From Pratylenchus scribneri (Eukaryota; Nematoda; Chromadorea; Rhabditida; Pratylenchidae), in assembly GCA_030063045.1 (NCBI GenBank), contig JAQSEB010000002.1, positions 1,364,001 to 1,428,000 of the forward strand: a stretch of 64,000 nucleotides of DNA, written 5' to 3'. The translations under genes and the position numbers were made by a program. The notes below the pieces were generated by a model. The model was not told the DNA's origin and did no database searches. It saw nothing but the letters and a program-made list of their open reading frames with translations. Below, one piece after another: positions 44,037-55,100 of this stretch; the first letter of the stretch is position 1, and the number at the start of each line of letters is the position of its first letter.

Positions 44037-46397
44037 TTATGCGCAAAAATATCGACTTGAATGTGTAATACATTTTTTACATTTGATATAGCAACAGTGA
44101 ACCTTTAAAAATAGAGGCGGGAAATTGGACAATTTAATGAATTAATTTACATATTTGCATTGGCAATTCTCCTCCAGCCGCATTTGTGTGACTTGATAGC
44201 CTCGACCACAGCACAAACTCTCACAACTGTCCGTCCCAAATGAGCTGATATTGCATTCCCTATTAATTAATTAATTATATCAATTTAATTCATTTGCAGC
44301 CAAATTCCCACCTTTGACTTGTCCTGAAATTTGAGGAATATTCTTAATTATTTATATTAGACTGACCCAATGCTGCCCATCGCCGGATTATTTTCACAAT
44401 AATTTGGTGAATTCTTCAAATATACCTGCCAAAATCAAATCTATTCTTCCCCTCTGAGAATATTTCCCACCAAAGTTTGTAAATCTTCGCCGGCTTCCAA
44501 TGATTTCCACCTTTTTTTGGCACTTTGAGTTTGGGCTGAATTGGCGAACATTAGCCTTGCTTGGTCATATTTCTCCTTCAAATTCATTGCAATTTGCTCC
44601 AATGGAGGCAAAGTGTACCAGCCTAAAATTATCAAAAAACAATTAGGCCATAGGAATTTCTAATATTTCCTTTTCTATCTCTTCAATGTTCTTTATTCGA
44701 TGATTGGACTGATTTTGGGTGGCTATTGGCTAATAAAGAGGTGGCATTCTCATTCCAATAAGCCCCTTTTTTATCCTACCATATTTCCCTTATTAGCAGA
44801 TGTGGCCTGGGGCTACTATGGGCTATCTTTTCCATTTCCATTCCAATAATTCCTTTTTCTTGTCCTACCGTACTTCCTTAGTGGATGTGACCTGGGGCTG
44901 TATTGATGCTCCTGAGAGAGAACAATAATAATTTTTTTCTAATTTTTCTTCTTAAAAATCCTCAAATGGGCTTTTATTAGAGAGGGCTTCTACTAGAATG
45001 AGGGCAACAATAGAGGAAATAATACTCAATATGAACAATTAAATTAATTATACTTACAAGTTTTGACATCGCAGGAACTGAAAATTGGAGGGAATTCGAT
45101 GAATGGAATTTGAATGGGGAAGAGGGGAATTCACCTCGAAACTCCATGGCATTTGCATTTTTTGTAAAGTGATTGTTCCGTGATCTGAACGACCTTTCCA
45201 TTTCCATTGTCTTTTTTTTTATCGTCTAAGTAAGGAGAATTTACCTGTCGGCCAATTTCATTGTTAAATTCTTCAAAATATTTTAATTTTTATTATTAAA
45301 AATGAAAAATTAGAATCACCATTCATTTTCGCTTTTTGTCCATTTCGTTTGCCATCCGGTGAATGCTCCAAAAATAAATCAAAAAGAATTAATTTCCCAT
45401 TTATTTTTATTACCCTTTTCAACTTCAACATTCGCATCATTTCGCCTCCTTCCGTCTCCACAATATTCCAACGATTTTTCATTGCAATTTCGCTCACAGC
45501 TTCCACCGGATTTGGACGCCATTTTGCGTCGCTCCATTCCCGGCTAATCCTTAAAACAATTATTTTTGTACAATTTAATATTTCTATGAGGGAATTTGCC
45601 TTCTTCCATGGATCACATTGTCACTGCATCCTTTCCATTTATAGCCTAATTCGGTTAAATTTTGTTGCAAAATATTATTTGCGGCCATTGGATCGATGGC
45701 CGTGGTGGTCACCGAATCTGCGGGGAAATGCGCGAATTGGGAAAAAGGCCAACAAAAAACGGACCACCATAACCACAGGGACAATTGGCCAATTGGCCAG
45801 AGGCACACGCTTTGGCCACCTTAATAGGGCAAAAACGTGGATTTTGAACGATGCCCTCACCTGATGGGTGACAGCGGCCGAGGAAAGGGCATAAACGAAG
45901 GCTGTGGCCAAATTGAATTGGAATGAATGGCCAAATCCCCTTCACCTTTACCTTGTTCTTTTGTGCCTTAAATACAAAAATAATTCCCCTCAAAAGTGTT
46001 TTTTTGGCTCACCCCCAGTCAATTCGGCACTCAAATTCGGGGCATTCAACACTGAGGAACAATTCCATCTTCGGTCCGCAAATGTCCACTGGCAAACTTC
46101 CACGGCCAATGAGGCGGCCGAAATAATATGCGGGAATAGTTCCGGCAATCGAGTGCAAATCTTCGCCTGATACGTGATTAGGCCATGCGCTTTCCTTTCC
46201 TCTTTTGTGCGAGGACAATTGCCGCCGCCGCCCCCGGCCAATTCATTCCATGCCGGATTGGCCCGATGATGGAGGGCCCTTTTTAGGGAGGATTAAGGAG
46301 GGACTATGATTTAATTAATTACATACAGCCATTTGATGGAAATTGAATTTGGGATGAGAAATAAAAATAGGAATAAAAAAGGAGGAAATGGGGACAT
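44037..46397 (-). CDS. Wnt family secreted ligand
   Basis: Secreted, lipid-modified Wnt signalling protein. The ATG at 46397 gives a signal peptide (MSPFPPFLFLFLFLIPNSIS). Wnt landmarks appear in order: AKICTRLPELFPHI, VCQWTFADRRWNCSS, ATAFVYALSSAAVTHQ, ACASGQLANCPCDS, LGYKWKGCSDNV, ISREWSDAKWRP and NEFNNEIGRQ. Next come KKCKCHGVSSSCDVKTCWYT with the acylated Ser, LPPLEQIAMNLKEKYDQARL and NSPNYCENN, then ECNISSFGTDSC, CCGRGYQVTQ and CQCKYVHCCYIKCKKC. About 11 exons, 370-380 residues. Divergent points: the CHGVSGSC core reads CHGVSSSC and the linker before NEFNNEIGR is long. One intron (about 45550-45608) needs a GC donor. Which C. elegans Wnt it corresponds to is unclear. Confidence 0.93.
44735..44915 (-). 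repeat. Diverged tandem duplication in Wnt intron
   Basis: CATTCCAATAAGCC...ATCCTACCATATTTCC...GATGTGGCCTGGGGCT (about 44750-44815) recurs as CATTCCAATAATTCC...GTCCTACCGTACTTCC...GATGTGACCTGGGGCT (about 44842-44900). Each copy is about 65 bases, with period near 90. No coding frame is preserved. Confidence 0.6.
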
Positions 46398-47190
46398 TAA
46401 AAGGTGGGATAAATTTTGACCAATTGAAGCGGATTTGAGGATTGGAAGAAATGTGGATTTGGGGGATTTTGGCTGGGGCGGCACAAAAACCCCCGGCTGC
46501 TGTTTTGGGTGTGGAGAAGGCCGGCAAATTTTATTGTTCAGCAACTCGTAAAATGCAATGGGCGGCGAAGGACGAAAAGATTCGGTCCGGCCGCGGTGCA
46601 GGGATCAAGGCTCGTAAAAATGGGCCCCGCCGGGGATGGGGGGAATGAATATAGGCGGAATTGGACGGACGGCAACATATGGCCCTCATTTGGGAAAACA
46701 GGCACAGACGGGAATGGGAAAATTGGCAAAATCAAAAATTGGAATTGAATGGATTTGGAGATTGGGATTGGGACATGGAATTATGGTGAATGGGAGAAAG
46801 TTGGATGGAAAGTTGGATAAAGGGCAAAAGGGAGGAAATTGGATGGCTTATTTTGAGGAGGAAACCCAAAAATTCCATTCCAAATGATTGACATTTGGCA
46901 AAGTGTCCCTTCGAAAAGGGTTACTTAGAAAACAAATTTAGCCATAATTGACTGAGAAGTTGGTGCGTACGAAAGAATAAACGAAAAATTGAAGGGTGAA
47001 TGGCCAAAAGGAAGAAAGGTTCGGCCATTCATTCAATTCTCATTTCAATTCCCATTGAATTATATTATTGTCGCCACCGGCCATTCATTCATCCATTGAT
47101 CTCCATTGTTGACTCATCCATCCATTTGTGAATATTTTTATTGCATCATTCATTCATTTTGTCCGCAAAATTCGAAAAATTGTGCCAAAA
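46398..47190. other. Divergent intergenic region, Wnt and Bfr1-like genes
   Basis: Upstream sequence of two divergent genes. It is locally GC-rich near 46560-46680. Open frames occur but none has a family match or plausible splice structure. Confidence 0.45.
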
Positions 47191-48932
47191 ATGGATTACC
47201 ATCAAAATCCACCACAAGATCAGCCAACAAATTCGTCGATTCCACCGAATCGAAAAAATTTTGAACAGAGAATTTGGCAAATTAACAATAAATTGGCCAA
47301 ATTGCAAGAGCAGGTTTTGTTGAATTGGAATTTGGAAATTGGCATAAAATTGTTTTGTATTGAAGATGAGGTCCTATTGGAAGGAGGAAAAAAGGACAAA
47401 ATTTGGCGAATTGAAAGAAAAATTGGACAATGCAAAACGAGAATACGGATTGGAGGCGGAGGAGGAATTAAAATTGATGGAAGGATTAAGGGAATTGGAG
47501 GGAAAAGTTCAGGGAAAACAAAGAGAAGTGCACGAAATGGAGGAATGCGCAGATTTGGTTTGGCCAAATTAATTTTGGGGGAATTAATAATAAATTCCCA
47601 AAAAAAAGATTTACAAATCAATGCCAATGGCAAAACAGAAATTGGCCCAATTGGAGGGACAATTCAAGGAGAGGAAATTCACCAATATTCGGGATGAGCA
47701 AATGTGGGTGGCACAAATGGACAAAATGCAGAGGAATATTGGAAGATTGGCAAAATATTTGCCATTGGTTGAGCAGAAAAGAATGCTGGAAATGGAATTG
47801 AGAGAAAAACGACGGCGAGTCAGGGTTGGGGTTTAGGGAAGCCGGGGAATGGGAAAATGGCTAAATTTGGTTTAGGAAGTGAGGCAAAAAATGAGAATGC
47901 ACAAAGACGAAGCCGGGGAATGCCGAAGACAAATTGGTGGAATGCAACAACCATTTCGGCGATTACGGGAAACTTTGGCGGAATTGAGGGCAGAAAAGAG
48001 GGAATTGGTGGAAAGGTACAATGCCCAAATGGATGAATACAGGAAATGGGCAAGAGATGAGGTTGGCCAAAATATGGGAAATTAATTAAAATTTAATTTA
48101 ATGAAGAGGACGAGAAAGGCACAAATTGGTGGTGGCTCATTTCCATCGGCCAGTTTTCTTCAACAAGATTCAGGTTAATTTAGGCAAAGAATTTGAGTAA
48201 AATGGCCATTTTCAGATTCATTGGATTTATTCCATTCCCAAAAGACGGCTTGCACTCGGTTAATTACATATTTGAATGGATTGAAAGAATTTGGCGAAAG
48301 TCGGGTTGAGGCCAAGGAAAAAGATCGAGAAATAAAGTTTGAACTGCACAAAAAGGAAGGGGAGGAGGATTCGGGCGAGGAATTGCCGGAGGCATTCCAA
48401 AAACATTTCAATTTGGGCGATGGCCAAAAAGGAAGGAACAAATTGGAAGAAGATGTTCGAAAATTGGCAAAAAAGCAGGCAATGGTGAGGCCAAAAAGGG
48501 GTTTCAAAAATTCATTCCCTTTTTAATCAGCCACTTTCCCACGGAATCGACTGGATTCGTTTATTCGGCGAAATTGAAGTGCCCCCACCCCGAACGCATG
48601 CCGATGTGCCCGGCGTCCTTCGGGAAGTGCAAAGAATGTTCCAATTCTACAAAGACCAAACTGCTGAACAAGAAGAGGAGGAGGATGAAGCCAACGGCGG
48701 CTGTCCGGATTGGGCAATGATGGGGCTAAGCGGCTATTCCTCCACGTTGACATCCCCAACCGGCCTTTCCTCATCCCTACTTTCGCCGGCCTCATTTGCC
48801 TCGTATTCCCCACGACTTTCATTTGCACATCAACAAAATAAGGCCAACAAAGAGGAGCCGGAAATATGGACCGAGGATGAGCCATGTTCATCATCGGCCG
48901 AATCGTCGATTGGAAAAACGTCGGAAAAATGA
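47191..48932 (+). CDS. Coiled-coil protein, Bfr1-like
   Basis: Highly charged coiled-coil protein of about 470 residues in seven or eight exons. It starts MDYHQNPPQDQP and continues FEQRIWQINNKLAKLQEQ, KLAQLEGQFKERKFTNIRDE, VAQMDKMQRNIGRLAKYLPL and RLRETLAELRAEKRELVERY, then QKTACTRLITYLNGLKEFG. The arrangement (long helices, FTNIRDEQMWVAQMDKMQ in the middle, a C-terminal CTRLITYL element) resembles Bfr1, an mRNP- and polysome-associated coiled-coil protein. The tail (48580-48932) is Ser-rich with PPPRTHADVPGVLREVQRMF and an acidic stretch. The coiled coil is certain; the Bfr1 relationship is tentative. Confidence 0.6.
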
Positions 48933-49064
48933 ACTCAAAAATGGACATTAAAATTAATTAGGATATTTTGTTTTTGTAATTGATCATTTTGGCCAATTTG
49001 CATTTTGTTATCATTTTTGATTGTTTTGTTTATTATAATATTTGTTTGTTCAAATGTAAATAAA

Positions 49065-50177
49065 TCACAATTTGAGGAGCATCAATTCCCCACCAATTCC
49101 ATTATCGTGCAATTTTGAATAAACTGGAATTCCATCCTCCAGAAAATCATCAAAATTAATTCTTCTGATTGTTTGAAAATGAAACTGCTTTGGGGGAAAA
49201 TCAATCAGTGAAATGATTAAAAATATGAATGAACTTTTCTGAAAAGATTTTGTGAGGCTACGGCCGTTGCAGTTGTGGCAATGTGGGTGCATTTGGCAAA
49301 TCGAGCAATTTGGATGCTTTTTTTGACTAAATCAGAAGCTAGGCCAAGACTGGAAAGGAATAAGTGAATTAGAATTAGGAATTGAAAATGTAGACCGAAG
49401 AAAAATTGGATGGACGGCGAGGATTTCCATTTTTAAAACGGATTTGGCTGATTGGGGCAATGAAATGGCCAAATCGCCTTCAACAAAATCCAAGAATTTG
49501 ATCAGTCTATTTGCATTTATCGATGCATAAGGCCCATTTCGAATTTCTTAATTATATTTTTGCTAATTCATTCCCTCCATCCCATTCAACAATTCACCTT
49601 GGCCAAATTCCCTTTGACCATCATTTTGCTGATTTTTGTCATTTTTCCCCTCCTCTTTTCGTTGCCAAAAACCATTTAGAACAATTCCGGCCAATTGGCC
49701 TCCACTGTCCCTCGCAATCAAAGAAAAATCATACTAAAATTGCCAAAAAATGAGAGGGGGGAGAAATTTCGACAAGCCTTGAAGCATTCTGCGCAAATGT
49801 CCCTATAAAAATCTACTGTGTCCCGAGCAGAACAATCTAAAAAAGAAAGGAGGAAAAGAAGAAACTGTATTGGAGGGGAATGGGAGACTGATGGAATTGG
49901 TGATTGGCTCTTGAACCCGGAATTGGTTTTGCATGAAGACAAATATTTCAGCCCGATCTTGATTCGTTTTCACCGGGAAAATTGTGAATTGCGAACAATT
50001 TAAGGAATTATTTGGTTGGGTTTGGAACATTTTTAAAAGGAAAAGAGGAAAATAGACCAATTTTGGGATTGGATGGAGGGGGATTGATAAATGGGTCGTG
50101 GATGGATGGAAAATTGAGGAAAAGCCGGATAATAGCTCTTCAAAAGGAGAAAGGGATACCAATTTGTAATATTTCAT
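49065..50177 (-). CDS. GNAT acetyltransferase, arylalkylamine N-acetyltransferase-like
   Basis: Predicted acetyl-CoA-dependent N-acetyltransferase of the AANAT-like family common in ecdysozoans. The ATG at 50177 gives MKYYKLVSLSPFEELL, then AEIFVFMQNQFRVQEPITNS, the typical N-terminal F-x-x-x-x-F-x-x-x-EP-I block. DTVDFYRDICAECFKAC, SGGQLAGIVLNGFW and GDLAISLPQSAKSVLKMEIL follow. AVHPIFLRLGLASDLVKKSI is the acetyl-CoA motif; the usual first Arg/Gln of R-x-x-G-x-A reads Leu. The end, ATTATAVASQNLFRK, IRRINFDDFLEDGIPVYSK and GIGGELMLLKL, matches nematode AANAT-like proteins. Five or six exons; one splice junction near 49740-49800 is not settled, so a small frame error may exist there. Substrate unknown. 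Confidence 0.72.
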
Positions 50178-52139
50178 TTTTTGCAAAAAATATTTTCTTC
50201 AAAGGCTTCCACCATTATTAATTCAATTCATTAATTCATTCAATTTCGTTTGCCAACCCATATTTTTTTATTCCTTGTCCCTTTATTTTCCGCTTCATTT
50301 CCTTTGCCCAGCCAACCTTTGGCCAAACACCACACCACAAGCTATTTGGCCATTATTCCTTCTTCTCATCTCACCTCCGTCCATTTCCATTGCCTTCTTC
50401 TTCTTCATATCGGCTTCGGATGGCTGCAAAAACACAGACAAAAAGCCCTCTCTATATTTTGCGCCATCCAATCTAACCAGTCCATTCTACGGCCCAACAA
50501 ACGCCATCCTTTTCTCTTCCACTTTCCTTGCCTTCCCATTTCATCCGTCCTTTCGGCTTTTTCTGGCCATTCCCGCAAAAAATTAATGGGTTTTTTCAGT
50601 GAGCTGCTGAATGTTTGACCAGCAGCAACACAATTTAGGATCCGTTGCACAATGTCCCAGTCAAATTTCAGACCATTTAAATTTAAACCCCTTTTTTCCA
50701 TAAACTGAGGCACTTTGGTGCTTTTTCTGTTGAAGAGGATTTAGGGAAGGATGGTAGGCAAAAACTACGTAAGTTGTTCAGCGGAAATAGGCATTCGGCA
50801 ATCAAAATAGAAATAGGATGGATGGAGTGGGTAATCCCCCCTTTTTTTCTTTACGTTTGTCCCACATTTTCCCCTTTTTGTTTGCCAATGGCTTTCACAT
50901 TCCTCTGGCACTTTTCTTTTTTTATTCCACCGACAGTAGGCGACCTTTAATTGCTCGTTTTGCTATAAATTTTTCAAGGAACAAAGTACAAAATAAAAAA
51001 ATTATTCTGCAATTTCCAAAGGAAAGAGCAACTTTAGATTACGAATGCGATTGCAAATAAATTACGAGGTCACAATTTTTTTCCCATATTTATTTCCCTT
51101 TCCTATTCATTTTTCTGATTGATAAGATCGCCCACTGGGTACAAAAATAACTCGGTATGAAACCCATTTCCACCCACCACAAGTGCCCCTCCACCTTTTT
51201 ATTTTCATCAGTCAACAAAATTCCCAAATATTTACTCAAAATTCTTATCATTTTTGAGCTGTTTTAAAGGAAATTCGCCGGTACAAATTTTTATTTTAAT
51301 TTACCTCGATTCCATAATTAGAAAAATCAATTTTTCCTCTCCAAAATTAGCATTTTTTTTGTCAATTCTTGATAATAAATTTTTTCTACGCTTTTTCCAA
51401 TGAAAAAAATCAATAAAATAGCCGCAAGGTACGAGTACTGTAATGAAAAAATTAAAATTTATAAATTAAAATTGGGATTAAATGTCATTTTTCGAAAAGG
51501 CGAGAGACAATGCGAAAATTAGAGAAGAGTAGCAAAAAAAAAACAATTCTGCCAGAGCTGTGCTGGCAGCTGCATATTCCTTTCGTTTATCCACGTGCCA
51601 AATCCCAAGAATAATTATTTCCAGCTTCCACATTCCATCGATAAATCCCGTATCTTTTTGTTAATTAATTAAGACATAGACAATAAATTAATCGCGCGAG
51701 CAATCAGTTAACAAAGCGACACGACAAACCATAATTCACTCACCAATAAAAAGAGTAGAAAACAACCGAGAACCGCCCCAATAGAATAACCAACCAAACC
51801 ACAAAAAGTATCCATTCCCCATCATCTTCAAAATTTTCCCCTCTTTTTGATGCCCCTTGTCCATTCCCATTCCTCTCCTCCAACCATTCATCCGCCCTTA
51901 CCTTTCACTTTTACTTTACACTTTTATCTTTGTATTTGCTTCTAAAATAAATTTATACTTTGTTAACTTTTAGCTTTATAAAATCAACCCCTGCCAGCTA
52001 CACCACTCTTTTTATAAATTCCCAAAATGCAGTAATTTATATCCATTAATTTTTTTAAAAATATTCTTCCTTTAAAATTAAAATAATTAATTTTTTAAAT
52101 GATAAATTTAGAAAAATTAACAATTAATTGGATAAATAA
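50178..52139. other. Long divergent intergenic region upstream of GOGAT
   Basis: About 2 kb between divergent start codons. Open frames at 50250-50618 (+) and 50405-50701 (-) overlap one another and match no family. The part after 51100 is AT-rich with scattered T tracts and probably holds the glutamate synthase promoter and 5' untranslated exon(s). Confidence 0.45.
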
Positions 52140-55100
52140 ATGGTTTTAATTACTGAAGAACAATTGGCGGATGCGGCAAAAAATTCACTTTGGCGACCAC
52201 AACTCGAGAAAGATGCATGCGGTGTCGGTTTTTGTGCTTCGGTTAAAGGCATTCAGACACATAAGGTAAAAAATAAATAAGAATAAATTTAATATTGATA
52301 TTTTCAACAGATTTTGCAAGATGGACGTGTTATGCTGGAGCGAATGGCCCACAGAGGTGCCTGTGTTTGTGACAATGATTCGGGCGATGGTGCTGGCGTA
52401 ATGACTGCAATTCCGGATGAATTATACAGAGAAGAAATTAAAAGGTGGACGGAATTTATTAAATAAGTAAAAATTTACTAAATTTAGAACTTATGATATT
52501 GATCTACCGCCTGCAGGCCAATATGCCACCGGAATCCTTTTCTTATCGCCGGAATCCTACAAGCAGGCCAAAGAATCATTTTGCGACCTAACTCGCGGTT
52601 GTGATCTTCGAGTTGTGACGTGGAGGAAATTGAAAGTGAATTCAGAATGCCTTGGCAAAGAATCCAAAAAGACGGAGCCATTGATGCGGCAGGTAAATTC
52701 GAAGAAAGTACACTAATAATTAAATGATAATAATTCAAGGTTTTTGTCACATCCGACTTTGCCATGGACAAAAATCGATTTAACAGAGCCATTTATCTTC
52801 TTCGGAAGCAGACCGTTGTGAGGATGGCCCAACAAGGCGTCTCTTGCTATGTCGTTTCACTTTCATCCAGCACAATTGTTTATAAAGTAAGCGGGCACAG
52901 GAATGTTTGTTATTCTTATTATAAATTTAGGGTCAATTCACTTCGCATCAATTATTCCAATATTATGATGATTTGAACAATCCAAAATATAAAACACATT
53001 TGGCAATGGTGCATTCCCGTTTCTCAACGAACACATTCCCAAGTTGGAGTCGGGCACAGCCAAATCGGATATTGGCCCACAATGGGGAAATTAACACACT
53101 CAGAGGTTTTTAAACAATAAAAATAAATTCAAATTTATTATTTTAAAGGAAATATCAATTTCATGAAGGCCCGTGAAGGTGTGATGAGCTCTAGGGAATA
53201 TGGCGAAGAATTGCACAAATTGTATCCGGTCGTTGAGAATGAGATGACCGATTCTGGTTAGTAAAAAATTAATCAAAATGATATTAAATCCAAGTTTAAG
53301 GCTGTTTTGACAATGTCCTCGAATTCATAGTTCGTGCCGGAAATCGTTCACTGCCCGAGGCCGCGATGACAATGGTTCCAGAGGCATGGGAAAAGGATGA
53401 AGATATGAGGTAAAAAATAATATTTCCTTATTTAATTATATTTAAATTAATTTTTAGTAACGACAAGAGGTTTTTCTACAGATGGGCGGCGATGCAAATG
53501 GAACCATGGGATGGACCAGGTAAAATATTTTATTTAAATTAATTTAATTTTTGTTTATTTTAGCATTATTGGCATTCAGCGATGGTCGATATATTGGTGC
53601 TATTTTGGACCGAAATGGACTTAGACCAGCACGATATTGCATTACGGCCGATGATCACATTTATTTGGCCAGTGAAGTTGGTGTCAATGATTTGCCGGTG
53701 GAAAACGTCATTAAAAGGGTTGGTTTAACATTCATTCAATTTATCAAATCAAATCATTCAAAAATAAATTTTGGGTACAAAAATAATTTTAATGGGTATA
53801 TAGGAGGGGGGGTGGATTAACCAAATCGCATAGTTCCAAGTGGAGAATTGGAGGACAGCCTTTTCCCAAATCGCATAGTGCCCAACGGGGAACCACCGGC
53901 TCTCTTTCCAAAGCGCATAGTCCCCAGCGGGGAGCCGCCAACCGTTTGTTGGCTGTCATCATTCAAAAGTGGAACATTCCGTTTATTGTCCAAATATTGG
54001 AGGAGTAGGCCCAACTCTTCATTTTGAGGGCGGGGATATTCCTGGAAAGGTCTGACCGAAAGCCATCGTTGTTGGAATGGATCCGTGATGGATTCATGTT
54101 GATCTCCCGGAGGTAACAAAGATGGCATCATTTCATGGTTTTGTTGTTGTTCTTGGGGGATGAGGGGCGATCCAATGGCGAAACCTTTTAAAAAACGATC
54201 AAAAATAATATTAAAATAAGTGGAATACTGTAGAAATTGGCAAGCATGAAGACGGCGGCGTAGATGATAGTGGACATAATATTTTTGGGAATAAAGTAAG
54301 CAATTCAAAATTGAGGAGGATTGAGGAAATGTAAGTAAGCCAATTCAAGGTGTTAACCTCGGTATTAAATAGCTCCACACTGCTTTGGTTTGGCTTGCGT
54401 AGGAGAAGAAAGCACTTAAGTGGTGTCCAAAATGTGCGGTTGGCTGAATCGCTGTGGACACACAATGAATGTCGATTTGCGATGAATTCAAAAAGCGGAA
54501 AATTCAACACAAACATTTATTCCACCTTACTCTCAAAAAAGCCAAATTTTCCACGCATTTGGCAGCAGCACAATAAACCACCCCCACGCATTCCATTAAG
54601 TAACTGTGACATGGCCATAGGGCTTAAGAAGTTTTTAGTGGCAAAAAAAATTTGACAAAATTATGATGTGAGGGGAAATAATGGGTTTATCCATTTTGCA
54701 ATGATATTTTTGAAATGGAATGAATATGGAACGGAAAATGGATGATGACAGACAAAAATAGGATGTTTTTCATTTTTGGTTCTTCACATCACTTTTGGAA
54801 TGTTTCTCCATTTCTATAAGCCTCATAGAGGAATGGATTGATTAATTGTCGATGATTTCCAATGGCAAATCTCTTTCCAAAGCGAAGTGGTTCCCGCATA
54901 TAACGTTTCCATATTGGATTGGCAGATCCAATTTGATTATCCTCATTTTGGGCCAAATGAAATGCCTAAAATGGAAATACAAATTAATTATATTTTGGTT
55001 TATTTTACCTGCGAAATGAAAACATTAAGGAATAGGACAGTCAAGAAGAGGCTAATTTTATTAGTCGACATATTTTTAGTGGTATATTCCTTCAATTTGT

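Noticed and set aside
45349..45864. 171-residue plus-strand frame over the Wnt gene
   Set aside because: It is antisense to Wnt exons that show strong family conservation.
50405..50701. Minus-strand frame of about 98 residues in the GOGAT upstream region
   Set aside because: It has Trp/Arg-rich composition, no dibasic-flanked peptide repeat, no signal peptide and no splice partners.
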